A DNA stretch of 64,000 bases. Origin: Congeria kusceri. Taxonomy: Eukaryota; Mollusca; Bivalvia; Myida; Dreissenidae. The DNA lies in NCBI GenBank assembly GCA_027627225.1, contig CM051030.1, positions 1,794,501 to 1,858,500 on the forward strand, given 5' to 3'. Both the position numbers and the translations under genes were made by a program. Below the pieces are notes generated by a model. The model ran no database searches and had not been told where the DNA came from. It saw only the letters and a list, made by a program, of their open reading frames with translations. Below are positions 23,138-34,887 of this stretch, one piece after another. Position 1 is the first letter of the stretch; each line of letters opens with the position of its first letter.

Positions 23138-23307
23138 CTGACGCTCCGTGAGATCCAACGCCACCGCGATCTCGTAGCGCCGAAGTCTCGTGAGATAGTT
23201 GCGCAGCGAGAACTCGCGCTCGAGCTCCCGGATCTGATGCTTGGTGAACGCCGTCCGCTCCTTCCGGGGCTTGATAGAGAGGTCGAGCTTGCATGCGTCG
23301 CCGGAAT
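23138..23307 (-). CDS. mox: Mox A homeobox gene, exon 2 (homeodomain N-terminal two thirds)
   Basis: A 170-nt exon; acceptor CTGTTTTCAG ending at 23308, donor CAG/GTAGGG after 23138. Codes [20 protein letters not shown] and on through [20 protein letters not shown] to [16 protein letters not shown] and [21 protein letters not shown] are diagnostic of the Mox/Meox class. It differs from Mox B in the homeodomain at only three positions (R/K, S/N, R/H in [10 protein letters not shown] versus [10 protein letters not shown]). Phase 1 in, phase 0 out. Confidence 0.95.
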
Positions 23308-23339
23308 CTGAAAACAGAGCTACTTCCTGTAGAAAAAGA

Positions 23340-24040
23340 TTTGGGCCCGTTCTTTAAAGAATCTAACGTTATTCTTAACTTACGTTGGGAATAAGTCAAA
23401 ATAAAAATCAATGTGTTGTTTTAAACAGTATGATTAGGAACATGTGCCTGCAGAATACATACTATTGATAACATGGATTAATATTGCAACGAATAGTAAT
23501 AGGGCAACATGTTCAAACAATGCATTTCTTTCTCAGAAAATCGAACATGATGATTTTTCAGAATTTAAAGATTTTTCTTAATTTTCGCCTAAGAGTTATT
23601 TTTTAATGCCAACACTCGGATCATGGCTGGTTTCCACAAAGCTCCTAAGGAAAATCCTAACTTAAGTCATATTTAATTGAAAATTTCAAATAATATATTT
23701 TGAAAATGAAAATCAAAATTTCATATTGGAAATATAGTAAAATAAGAAGTATAGGTTGGTTATTTACTAGAATAAAACCATTTAAGACAAAATTAACGTT
23801 ATGTAAATGAACCAACCACAGACTCAAGGAAAGTTATGGTTTTAAGATGTCTACTTAAGTTTTCACTAACTTGTGAAATTTCAAATCATTTTTTTCTACA
23901 CCAAATACTATGACTTACGTTCACAAACAGGTAAAATACGAAACATCTGAGTAATATTTCCCATTTTAAGTCATGTTAGGTACAAGAGCCAAACAAAAAC
24001 AGACGTTCTTCACAAACTTAACATAGGATAAGAGATCTCG
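23340..24040. mobile_element. MITE-like stretch between exon 2 and its relic
   Basis: Contains TTCCACAAAGCTCCTAAGGA (about 23630) and inverted-type words CTTAAGTTTTCACTAACTTG (about 23855), matching the element at 51888-52152. GGGCCCGTTCTTTAAAGAA at 23343 resembles the GGGGCC-family end. Probably several overlapping non-autonomous elements; boundaries uncertain. Confidence 0.5.
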
Positions 24041-24086
24041 CTTGTCGCCGGAATCCGGCACGGACAAGAGCTACTTCCTGTATACC
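24041..24086 (-). pseudogene. Relic of the Mox A exon 2 acceptor region
   Basis: On the minus strand: ACAGGAAGTAGCTCT, a diverged spacer, then ATTCCGGCGACAAGC. The real boundary at 23330-23290 reads ACAGGAAGTAGCTCT, then GTTTTCAG/ATTCCGGCGACGCATG. The copy has lost the TTTTCAG acceptor and stops within about 10 codons, so it is a partial duplication in intron 1. Confidence 0.65.
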
Positions 24087-24088
24087 AA

Positions 24089-24340
24089 GGGGCCATATTC
24101 CAGAAACATCTTAAATAAAATCTTATCCTTAATCTGAAAACCATAATATTTCTTTAGCGTTAGAATCAAAAGTGTTTATCAATTATCAACTTATTATTAT
24201 ATTAACTGTCAGTTACATTGACTGAATGCACGCTAATGACGTAACAAACGTAACGTCGTAAATTTGTTACATGGCGTCCGAAGAAAGCGCTTAAAAAGGT
24301 ACACAACATTTATATTATAACAGTAAGGGTATTCACAAAA
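24089..24340. mobile_element. MITE of the GGGGCC-family (left end clear)
   Basis: GGGGCCATATTCCAGAAACA then TCTTAAATAAAATCTTATCC. These first ~40 bp align with the element that forms the sulfotransferase intron (GGGGCCGTATACCAGAAACA, TCTTAGGTGAAATCTTGTCC), with about eight differences. The right boundary was not located with certainty. Confidence 0.6.
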
Positions 24341-24410
24341 ATATGTATTTTTTTAATATAACCTTACACAAATTAAGTGAACTTACGTGAAAATAATTTA
24401 AAGTAAACTT

Positions 24411-25442
24411 AAAGACGTTCGCAACAAATTTTTCCATTTTTTTTCCAACGACAGATTCACTTAAAAATTTGCACAAACATGTGTCAATTTATCCTAAAAC
24501 TAAATGTACATCATTATTTGAATTAATCTGTGTTTTTTAATTTAGGAATACAGCGCTTTATCTATAGTTACCATTTAAAAAAATGACTTTTAATGGACGC
24601 TTAATGAGGTTAATTATGCATGTAATATGCCTTTGAAAACATCAATAAATAAAGTATATACGAATATCTTTTGTTCCAAACGACAGATTTTGTGTATACA
24701 AAATGGGGGTCACCGGCCTTTTTCCGGAAACATTGGGTTTTGAATACGGTACCTGTCGAAGCCCCTTTTTCAGTTTGGATTTTTTTATCAATGTTTTAAG
24801 TACATAGGAGAGCTTTTTTTCAAACGAGGATACGGTTCTTTCAACTGATATGTTTTTACATGTCTTGTTTGGCAATACACAAGTGTATTTTGGTAATAAA
24901 AAAACGCTTTACCCACATTTACTGTTAAAATAATGAATTGTACTGGACATTTAAGTAGATCAAATGGGTATTAATAATACCTTCTGAAACGTAATTTATT
25001 GTGCATGAATATATTTCGTTCCAAGCGACAGATTTTCTTAAATTTTCGCACATACATGCACCAATGTATACTTACACCAAAACATTAATAAAAAGAATGG
25101 GTCACGGAACTTGTTTGGGAAATATTGGACTTTAAATAGGGTCCCTATGTAGCCTTGTTCATGTTCGTGTTAACGTAATCAACGTATCAATTGCCAAATT
25201 AGAACGAAGATATTTAATGGATCTTTTTTTTTAACAAGTTTCTTTGGCAATACAGTGTATACGTGTGTTTTTGATTATTATAATGCTTAATGAATTTTAA
25301 CCATTGACTGGAACTTAATGACTAACAAAGAGTTATATTTATTGATTGAAATTATTGTATTGTAACCTATATACAATAAAGAAATAATGAAGCAAAAGGA
25401 GAAATTAACCCAATTATATTCTTTTTTGTTGCGAACGTCTTT
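24411..25442 (+). mobile_element. TIR element with ~18-bp ends and internal repeats, copy A
   Basis: The left end AAAGACGTTCGCAACAAA is perfectly inverted at the right end (TTTGTTGCGAACGTCTTT). TTAA is found at both borders and could be the target duplication. Inside, a ~350-bp unit with CGACAGATTTT, GGGTCAC(C)GG and 'ggaaatattgg...ggtaccctgt' words recurs. No transposase. Copy B at 30490-31691 is in the opposite orientation. Confidence 0.75.
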
Positions 25443-25581
25443 AAAAACAACTTTTAAACGTTGGGCATGATTACTTAGCAAAATAAAGCAAAGATAAATT
25501 CATCTTCAACCGCATGCATTATGTGCCCGGTCCATTTACCCCTCCCGACAGGGTCTCTACTTCTACTATATCAAGGCCTAT

Positions 25582-25800
25582 TAAGAAATAATTTTCGATC
25601 TAGAGGTGTTTATCGGCTAATAAACAACCATTTGGAATTATGATGCGATTAATTTAAACCACTCGTGGTTTAATTAAGAAATAATTTCCGATTTATCGTT
25701 GTTTATCGGCTAATAAACAATGGTTTGGAGTTCTGATGCGTATGAATTAAACCACATCAGAACGACAAATCGGTGTTTACTAGCCGACCAGCAACGATAA
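25582..25800. mobile_element. Foldback element, copy 2 (with a partial second arm)
   Basis: A partial arm at 25582-25675 is followed by a full palindromic unit 25676-25800: CGATTTATCGTTGTTTATCG, TTCTGATGCG, then CATCAGAACGACAAATCG inverted. Same family as 21641-21800 and 48245-48403. Confidence 0.75.
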
Positions 25801-26507
25801 TGCGAACATTATTTCGATTCTCACATTACCTGACAACATTTTCTGCAATTACAATGCGAACTATATTTTATATATTTGTTCGGGTTGTTTATTGGTAGTT
25901 AAACAACGGTAAATTGTGTTCTTTTTCTATAGAAAACCCTGCGCGTGTCGCTTTAGACAAGGTTAGAATTCTGCGTTTTTCTACGATCTCACGTGTTCGT
26001 CTCGATGCGTTTTTCGCATTGTTCACGAGGCGCGTATTACCCAATAAAATTCGTATTAAATTAGGTGTAACATTGCCGTAATTCAATTTAGATTGGTAAA
26101 CGATGTCTGTTTGTCTCGAAATTAAGAGTGAACGCATCAATGTCAGATCAACACATGCTTTTGTTGCCGGGGACCACATGCTAGGGTTTCTACTCATGGA
26201 TTAATTAATGATGCAATTGCTTCGACATTCCCATCTAGAAATGATTTATGTTTTAGATGATGAACTTAATAATAATTTGATTTACACCTTAACTCTATGA
26301 CAGATTTAAGAGTGATTATGTTAATATTTTGCTAGTTTGCTCTTATTCGTGCTGGAAAAAATAATTGTTTTTTTGCTGCTCTTAAATTGTTGGTATGTCT
26401 GTAACATGGTATTGATTATATTGTGTACATTTAGTATTTTTATATACACTATTAAATGCTGTTTGTTTACATATACATATATTGTTTGAAAGCCTCATTG
26501 TGAATAA

Positions 26508-26566
26508 GATTATTATTATTATTATTAGTTTATTATTATTAGTAGTAGTATTCGTAGTATTAGTAT

Positions 26567-26631
<65 letters not shown>

Positions 26632-26766
26632 TCATCATCATCATCATCATCATCATCACCACCATCATCATCATAATTATCACCATCATCATCATCATCA
26701 TCACCACCATCATCATCATAATTATCACCATCATCATCATCATCATCACCATCATCATCATCATTC
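26508..26766. repeat. (ATT)n-(AGT)n-(ATC)n trinucleotide array
   Basis: ATT triplets to about 26540, AGT triplets 26561-26629, then ATC/ACC triplets with a ~50-bp internal repeat (26632-26762). It lies in Mox A intron 1. Confidence 0.95.
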
Positions 26767-26799
26767 CTTTTATGCATAAAGAGTCAGCAATTTTTTTTT

Positions 26800-27755
26800 C
26801 ACAACTCCGGGAATGGGTTCGAAATCCATCAGCCTTGGTAACTTCGCGTCATGAAATCTTGCTGAGAGAAAAAAAATGAAGATGGTAATTACCAAAACTA
26901 GTGAAATACCGATTGAACTCGGGATTGTAATGGCTTTTATCAATAAACATACAAAAGTTTAATGTAGGGGTAAATGCCATATATTTTATCGGATATTATT
27001 TAAATGTCACCCGGCCTTTACTTTTTGCCATATATGACATAAGATCTTTTCACAGATGTGAAAATATGATTTGTGAAAAAGTATTATCATACATGGCGTG
27101 TATACCTAAATAAAAATGCAGTCGCCCGGTGAAAAAGGGCATGCTGTAAGTGAGAACTATGCCTAAACCAGAAAGATTCAATGATCAGTGATACATTTTC
27201 TAGACAAAATTATATAATAGATAAACTAAAAAAATTACATTGTTGTTGTTTTCTATACATACAGCTCTTGTATATATTCGTTGATATTAAAGCATGACGA
27301 TATTAGTTTTGTAATAAATTTATATACCGGTATAGTCGAAATAAATAAACTAATGTTATTTAATGAGAAAAATTAATAGAAATACACTATTTTATTACTA
27401 ATATCACAAAATTCTAACTGTTAACAGTATGTGTGTTTGTTGGTATTTAATAAATATTTTCCAAAAACTAGAAGAAGAAATCGACACAAATAGGTAGATG
27501 ACTATAAATAAGATTAGAGCAGCAAAAAGAAAGAAATAAGAAAATATACTTACTCATAAATTAACTTGACACTGTTGCTATGTATTCTTTGGAGTATCTG
27601 ACAAGTCAAACCTACACATGTGTGGCACTAACAATTAGCTTAATGATTATTCTGTTCAGAAACGTTATTACTTACAGTTTTTCTATTCTTATTTTCAGAA
27701 TGACCAGTAGAGTGTAAAGATATTAGCGTGTCAAAATCAGGGCTCTAAGAGGAGT
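26800..27755. other. AT-rich intron 1 DNA of Mox A
   Basis: No gene, motif or clear repeat recognised. Confidence 0.4.
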
Positions 27756-27759
27756 TTTG

Positions 27760-28097
27760 GAGTACATGCACCTATCAATATTTTTGCTCAAGGGGGAGGG
27801 GAGCGGCGGGCTGACCCAGGGGAATTAGACAAATTTTATTTTTCTGGGGTCTAATTCCCCACCCTAGAGCCAAGCATATTTGTCTAAATCCCCTCAGTGG
27901 CAGATGCTATATGTTTATCAAATGGCCCAGGGCCTGTTTAAACAAAATCAAAAATCCGACCAAAGTCTATTACCCCGGGACCAGGAATCATTCGGAATGT
28001 CAAATTCCCGCCTGTCGGGAATCGCTTTCAGTCTAAAGTCCCCCATATGCCCCCCCGCTCCCCCCTAGGGGAAAACATTGATAGGTGCAATATACTC
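27760..28097. mobile_element. Foldback repeat with long C/G-rich inverted arms
   Basis: The left arm TGCACCTATCAATATTTTTG then GGGGGAGGGGAGCGGCGGGC. The right arm, inverted, gives TTGCACCTATCAATGTTTTC then GGGGGGAGCGGGGGGGC. About 340 bp in total, in Mox A intron 1. No coding; the frame at 27880-28068 is not supported. Confidence 0.75.
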
Positions 28098-28583
28098 ATT
28101 TACAAATTGGAAAATACTCAATAAAAATGAAAAATGAGAGTTCTAGCACTCATTAAAAAATCTTGAAAGAGATTGTGATTGATTTTGAAACTGCTGCAAT
28201 TCAATTTAAAAATGACTTCTCACTAGAATTTGATGGAAATATAGTGCATATACGGCATACATAGAGTATCGAATAACAATTGTTGATTCCATATTTATAC
28301 ATCTTTAAAGCATTAAAATAAATATCAACATTCGTAGTTGTGTCTATGTTGGGGTAAATACCCCTTTATTGTTGAATTTAGCGAGTACCAGTACTCTTTG
28401 AGTTAAGTTTTTATCAAAAGCACTGAAAATCAATACACAAATGTCGATTTTCTTATTACGTTTTTTCATTTCTTATTTTCGGAATGACCAGTATAGTGTA
28501 AAGATAAAAGCGTGTAAAAATCAATACACAAGTGTCCAGTTTCTTTTTAAGTTAGTATATAGAAACAGTGAAAGCATATTTAC

Positions 28584-29085
28584 CGTCCAGATTCTTATCA
28601 CTGTCGTCTGTTAGTCCAAATTTCGATTCGGTTTCGATGTCGTCTGCAAACGCTGGACTCTGCAAACTTTGGCCAGCCTCGGTTTCTTGGTAGTATCTAT
28701 CTTTCCACGACGAAGAAAACGGAGAACTCTTGACCCTCGAATCACAGAAGTTATAATGGTATCCATAATTGTTCCCGATATCCGAACTTTTAGTCTTATC
28801 ATGCACCGTAAACTGCGTTTTGGATTCCGGTTGTAAAATGTCACCGGCCTTTGATTCCGGTAGTAAATAGTTCGAATGGTACGACGATACGTTCCAAATC
28901 TGCGTGTAAGAAGGTGCGTAATCGTATGGGTACGGTTGACACCCGAGCGTCCGTGACTCGTACGGGTGTCCGTCCAGAACGCCGGGTCGGGGCAGACTGC
29001 CTGGCAGGCCATAGCTCCCGTGGAACGCCGACTGGAAATGATTTAAGTTGGATCCATTCACTCCGTACAACTGATTATGATCCAT
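28584..29085 (-). CDS. mox: Mox A homeobox gene, exon 1 (N-terminal region)
   Basis: Full model: exons 29085-28584, 23307-23138 and 12047-11844, 291 aa, homeodomain about residues 182-241. Exon 1 is 167 codons plus 1 nt, starts MDHNQLYGVNGSNLNHFQSA and is rich in Tyr, Ser, Gly and Asn; donor GTAAAT after 28584. Mox/Meox proteins are homeodomain transcription factors acting mainly in mesoderm and muscle development; the role here is inferred. There is no detectable similarity to Mox B exon 1 beyond composition, so the two copies are old. Introns are 5.3 and 11.1 kb. The ATG is the first in the open frame. Confidence 0.9.
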
Positions 29086-30010
29086 TTTTCAGACCCGCGT
29101 GTAATTTTCTCCTTAATCGCAACAATACAGTCTCGATGGTTAAATTAGTTTTCAATGTTTAGAATATAATGACATCCACATGGCGTTAGTGGTGGTAGTA
29201 AATTCCCAAAATGCTGCAAAAGTCATTCTAAATTATCTATCCGTGCAATACCCCTAACATCACCGCCAGGTTGAACTATTCTATCTATTTAATTACTCCG
29301 CTTTGACCAAAAGTCCGTTATATTGTTTATTTCGCGCCGCGCTTTGGAACCGTTCGTTAAATCGTTTTTAAAACGGGATACCATAAATATCACAAATTGT
29401 TAATTTCCGATTATAGATTAATTACTTCTCAGAATCGCTTTGAAAATCCCGAAACCCATTTATCTAAGAAAGTAATTACTTTTAAGTCGAAACATGGCGT
29501 TGGTAGAACCATCAGCGCTGAAAAATGGTTAATAAAGTGAAAAATTGCGTTAACAGACATTTCGCAACGGTCCAATGCGCATGCCGAGATTTCCAGACAC
29601 ACGGAACTACTTTCTCTGAGAGCGATCTCTGATTGGACGCCATCGACATGCGCGCGCATCGGGTAGGCGGGGCTAAATAATGTTTCAAAGAAGCTACTCA
29701 GGCTGTACTAAGAACTGGAAGGTTTGGTTGATCGTTCAAATAATATTCACCTTAACCGATCAATTTAATAAAGTCTTCTGAACGCGTGAAGAATTCTGGG
29801 GTAATAACTCGATAGTATTTTGCAAGTATCACCGCTGAACTTTGCCGATAGAGCATTTCTAATAAGATTCATCTAAAATTTGAATAATAAGTTGTTATTA
29901 ATAATATTGTCTACCACTCTTTAAACCATATATAGTTCACAAATAACAAATGGTAACTTACGACCTGCCAATACAGTACAGTAAAAACAACAACAACAAC
30001 ATCAACAACA
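29086..30010. promoter_or_regulatory. Mox A upstream region
   Basis: Expected promoter of Mox A. A GC-richer part at about 29570-29680 has a CCAAT-type box (TGATTGG at 29631) and a CGCGCGC stretch. GGTAGAACCATCAGCGCTGA at 29500 resembles GGTAAAGCCATCAGCGCTTT at 39683, on the Mox B side. Regulatory function is inference. Confidence 0.35.
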
Positions 30011-30019
30011 AAAGATTTT

Positions 30020-30112
30020 TCTACTGCTACTACTATTACTGCTGTTGCTGCTTCTGCTACATCTACTACCACATTATTACTACTTCTACTACGACGGCGA
30101 CGACGACAATAT
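30020..30112. repeat. Impure (CTA/CTG)n trinucleotide tract
   Basis: CTACTGCTACTACTATTACT followed by GCTGTTGCTGCTTCTGC and GACGGCGACGACGAC. Confidence 0.85.
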
Positions 30113-30489
30113 AAAAGAGCACTGCATGTTCGACATCAGACAGATCAATCACATTGTTTTCGTGAGGCTAAAGATGTGTTACTTCATTTAATGGAGGACA
30201 AGATTAGGTCGACATCCCAGCTGTTAACATTAATTAACGAAACGGGATCATTAATAGACCCGTGATCATTAGGGGGTAAATAAACCATTAGACAGTAATC
30301 GTTATACGTAAGACGGCAGTTTGCAGATAGGCGATTGGCGATCGATTTCTGATAATATTGATGAGGAATCGAAGAGTTCCGAACCGTACGACGTCTTCAT
30401 TAATTAAGTATTAGGTATACTCGTCTATTATCAAGTACATTGACCCGCGGCTGGTCTTTATTAAGCCCCTAGGGGAAATCTTAACTTAC

Positions 30490-31691
30490 GGACGTTCGCA
30501 ACAAAAAGAAAATAATTGGGTTAATTTCTCCTTTCGCTTCATTATTTCTTTACTGTATATAGGTTACAATATACTAATTTCAATCAATAAATATAAATCT
30601 GTGTAAGTTCCAGTCAATGGTTAAAAGTTAACAAAGCATTAAAACAATCAAAAACACACGTATACAATGTATTGCCAAACAAATTAGTTAAAAAAAGATC
30701 CATGAATATATATATATTCTATTTTGGCAATTGATACGTTGTTTACGTAAACACGAACATGAAAACGGCTACACAGGTACCCTATTTAAAGTCCAATATT
30801 TCCCGAACAATATCGGTGACCCATTTTTTTTATTAATGTTAAGATTGGTGCATGTATGTGCGAAAATTTAAGAAAATCTGTCGTTTGGAACAAAATATAT
30901 TGATGCATAATAAATGACGTTTCAGTACCCATTTGACCAACTTCAATGTCCAGTCAAATTCATTATTTTAACAGTAATTGTAGATAACGCGTTTTTTTAT
31001 TACCAAAATACACTTGTGTATTGCTAAACAAGACATGTAAAACATCAGTTGAAAGAAACATAACCTTGTTTGAAAAAAAGCTCTCCTATATACTTTAAAC
31101 ATTGATAACAAATCCAAACTGAAAAAAGGGGCTTCGACAGGTACCGTATTCAAATCCCAAAATTTCCAAAACAAGGCCGGTGACCCCTATTTTTTAAGAC
31201 TGTTTTAGTTTCAGTATACAATGATGCGTGTGTATGGGAAGTTTCAACAAAATCTGTCGTTTGGAATCAAAGATATTCGCATATTTGATAAATTATTGAT
31301 GTTTTTACAGGCATATTTAATGCATAATTAACCTCGTTAAGCGTCCATTAAAAGTCATTTATTAAATGATTACTGTAGATAAAGCACGTTTTATAATTAA
31401 ACTGCACTTGTATATTACCAAACGAACCATTTAAAAAAAGATCCATTTAAAAATCTCAATCTGTGTTTGAATATGAACGCTTTATATATTACTCTACATT
31501 CTAAGTAACACGCACTCAAAAAGGGTCTTCGACAGGTACCGTATTCAAAAATCAATATTTCCGGGAAAAGGCCGGTGACCCCTATTTTTTACGACTGTTT
31601 TAGTTTTAGGATATATTGATGCATGTTTGTGCCAATTTTGAAGAAAATCTGTCGTTGGAAAAAAAATGAAGGAATTGTTGCGAACGTCTTT
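30490..31691 (-). mobile_element. TIR element with internal ~350-bp repeats, copy B
   Basis: Inverted relative to copy A at 24411. The left end is GGACGTTCGCAACAAAAA and the right end TTGTTGCGAACGTCTTT. Three internal units each carry a 'CCGGTGACCC' block, GACAGGTACCGTATTCAAA and ATCTGTCGTTTGGAA-type words (about 30780-30895, 31130-31265, 31515-31670). No transposase. It lies 1.4 kb upstream of Mox A. Confidence 0.75.
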
Positions 31692-34283
31692 ATGTTGAAC
31701 TTAACTGTAAAAACATTCAAATCAAATATTTTATGTGAAATCCAATGATTTCTGTTTACAAAAGGTTACAACAATAAACCCATAAGCAATAAGTGCTAGC
31801 ATAAACACTTCTATGTCAAAATACCTACACAAGAAAACGCAGAATACTGAAGGAATATTATGAATTTAAGACTTGTGCTTAAGCTACGTGAAAACGGACC
31901 CATATCAATGACCCACTGTGTTAAGCATTTATCATAACTTTGGAATGTTTTGGTATATTAGTATATTTGTTGGTATCAAAGGTACAATCATAATATGCTT
32001 ATGTTGTTAATACATCATTATTTCACATCTCCCCAACCACGGGCGTGTCCAGGCATACGCACGTACGAACGTGCGTACGCTTAGTTATCATATCGAAACT
32101 CAGTTTAAAACAGTTTACAAGTATTTAAAATGAAACTTCTTCTGGATGAGATATAAACTTGAACAAATGTAAATTTGTGTAAAACGCTGTTTTAAAATTT
32201 ATGTGAAATGTCGTGTGGAAAATTTGAAATGGGAAGAACAAATTGTTAAGTGTTTAACGTATAACAGAAAACAAACACAGTCCGTTTTAACACTACACGT
32301 AGTACCCTGTAAACTGCATCTTCGCCATTTTTATTTAAAAAAAAAAAACAACAACAAACAACTCACCACCATCTAGCATCAGTAGGAACCCCAGAAACAG
32401 CATCAGACACGCCCTGACACCGCTTAAAACCGCCTTCCACAATGTGTGTATTTATTTTATGCTCTTTATAACACTACTAATCTGATTTTCTTGTGCCAAC
32501 TTATCAAAGTATCTACTTTTTTTCATGAAATTCACCAAACTTTCGAGAAAATATGAAACCTTCCGCGAAATAATAGTACGATCTTTAACTCATTGTCGTC
32601 ACTCACCGTTCAATGCACTAACGTGATTTTTTTTTATTTAAAATGGTGCCTGTACGTGACGTGGACACAACAGTTTTCATGAAAATTGTGTATATTTTAT
32701 GAAAAGTTTTTCTTGAAACTTCGTCAAAGTTATATGAAAAGTAGTTGGTTATATTATGTAAAAGTATGCTACCATACGACGAGCATATCAATCAATGACT
32801 GACAGTGTAAATTAAGTATTTATCATAACTTTTGGTATATTCGTACGTTGGTTGATGTATGTGTAAAATCATATTCATGAGAGTTGATTGCTCATGAAAA
32901 AATCAATAATGTAATCACAAACTAACACTTTATATCAATTTCTGTAATTTTCCAACTCTACCACATTATTTCCTAAAACAAAACTATTCACGTAGACTAG
33001 TAACGTTTGCCTTGTTTCGTCGTTTTTCCAAATAAATAATGGGAATTCAAAACCACGCAGATTTTATTAAATAAACCAATGCACAAAAAAGAATTTATTA
33101 ATTAACGAAAAAGCTATACCTATTAATGCGAGCGTTGTTGTGATCTTGTCGATCTCGCCAGTTTAATTTATAGTGGTTTGGAACCTCAAGTCCTTACGAT
33201 TGGATTGTACGTCATTTACTGAGTAAAACAACGTCTATGAGCGTATAACACGTACTTGTAATTGGAAATATAGATACTTATTGATATTTCTGCCGATTCT
33301 GTGTATTTTTACCCTTTAATTAACTGTTTAAACTCTGCTGATTGCAAACAACATTTTAGGTCGTTTCGGTGTTCCTCAGTCTTTATCCGAGGAACGCTCT
33401 GCGCGATAGTGACGTCATTAAGAGTAAAGAGCGGGTTTTGTTTAAAAACGTAGTCTCTCCGGGCGTTCTGATTGGATGAGACGGCAAACATGTGCTCAAC
33501 GGTATGTTTATTTATAATTATATATTACCTTGAATATTTCTAATTTTATATATTACCTTGAATAACATTTAACTAAATATGATTCACAAAATTATTTAAT
33601 ACATGTTATTATTTTAAGGAACAAATGAGCGCAAAATAAATATATAAACCGGTTGGAGTAGCTGTTTTTTTTCTGTTGTTTATTTAAATATAAGCTTCCC
33701 ACCCCTGATATTATTTCCAGTCCGCAGCCGCTCGGGGATTATTTAATTCTCCACGCTACCCTTGGGAGTTTCTGGGGTGGGTGCCACGTGGGTGCCACGT
33801 GGGTGCCATGCAAGTGTAATTTAGTGGCTGTAGGTCTACTTTTAATATGTTTATATTACTATTATTTAATAATTAAGTACAAACATATATAATATTAGAA
33901 TATAACTTTCCACATAATTACTGTATTTCATATAATTTTAAAATCGGGATTTTAAGACACCAGGTAATATTATTATTACTTAGTATTGGGGAAAAGCTGT
34001 ATTAACATAGTTTTATTCCTAACAAAGTTTTGTTATATTGAAAACAATGTTTGCAACCTTTACTATTTTTATACATATCTTTGTTATGTTCACAATTTGT
34101 TTTCTAATGCATGAATGATAAATATAATGTTACATTTTTAATCACATATTGTAATTTGTATGCTGTGATTAATGCACTACTTTTAAAACTGTGCACTTTA
34201 AATACCAGTAACAATTTATATGATTACTATTACTTTATACTGCGAAAGTTTACAATAAATATGTTTGTAAATACACTTTTAAA
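31692..34283. other. Intergenic DNA between the Mox genes
   Basis: No gene supported. A moderate-GC patch at 33360-33490 contains GTTCTGATTGGATGAGAC; the 60-codon frame over it has no domain. GGGTGCCACGTGGGTGCCACG at 33779 is a short direct repeat with E-boxes (CACGTG). Confidence 0.4.
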
Positions 34284-34887
34284 CAAGAGCTGTCTCAGGA
34301 CAGCAAGCTCGATTATTCATACCTCTTTGTCAGAGTTATGGGCTTAGGTCAGTGACCTTACATAATGACTATGAAGACATGTGTGAAGTTTTAATTGAAT
34401 ATCTGTAGCAGATGAGATACAGAGATATGAACCTGTTGCACGCAAACCTTAACCTGAATTTTATATTAAGTACAAAAAGGGCCCTAATTCTGCTAAGTTG
34501 CAGGTCAGATATATGGGCCTTGGTTAGTGACCTTACATAATGACCCCGAAGACACGTGTGAATTATCAATTAAATATTTGACAAAGTTAGAGAGATAGAT
34601 CTATGTACTTGCAAGCAAATTTAAATGTAATATTTCTGAATATATTTCTAAGTACAAAAGGGGCATAATTCTGCTAAATTGTAGGTCACAGTTATGGGCC
34701 TTGGCCAAGTGACCTTATATAATGACCCTGAAGGCATGTGTGAAGTTTTAATTGAATATCTGTAGTAGTTACAGACATATGAACTTGTTGCACGCAAACC
34801 TCAACCAGAGCATTAATGATTACACCGACGCTGACGAACGGGTGAGTATAATAGCTCGGACTATTCAGTAAATAGTCGAGCTAAAAA
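34284..34887. mobile_element. Non-autonomous repeat with ~180-bp units, copy 2 (intact)
   Basis: Begins CAAGAGCTGTCTCAGGACAG and ends CAGTAAATAGTCGAGCTAAA. Three tandem units centred on about 34340, 34510 and 34695 share GGGCCTTGG..CAGTGACCTTA, CATAATGACC and GTGTGAAGTTTTAATTGAAT. AGCTCGATTATTC near the left end is inverted near the right end (AATAGTCGAGCT). Copy 1 is at 9706-10474. Confidence 0.75.

Noticed and set aside
33309..33491. 60-codon frame as a small exon
   Set aside because: No domain, no flanking splice pair and no neighbour it could join.
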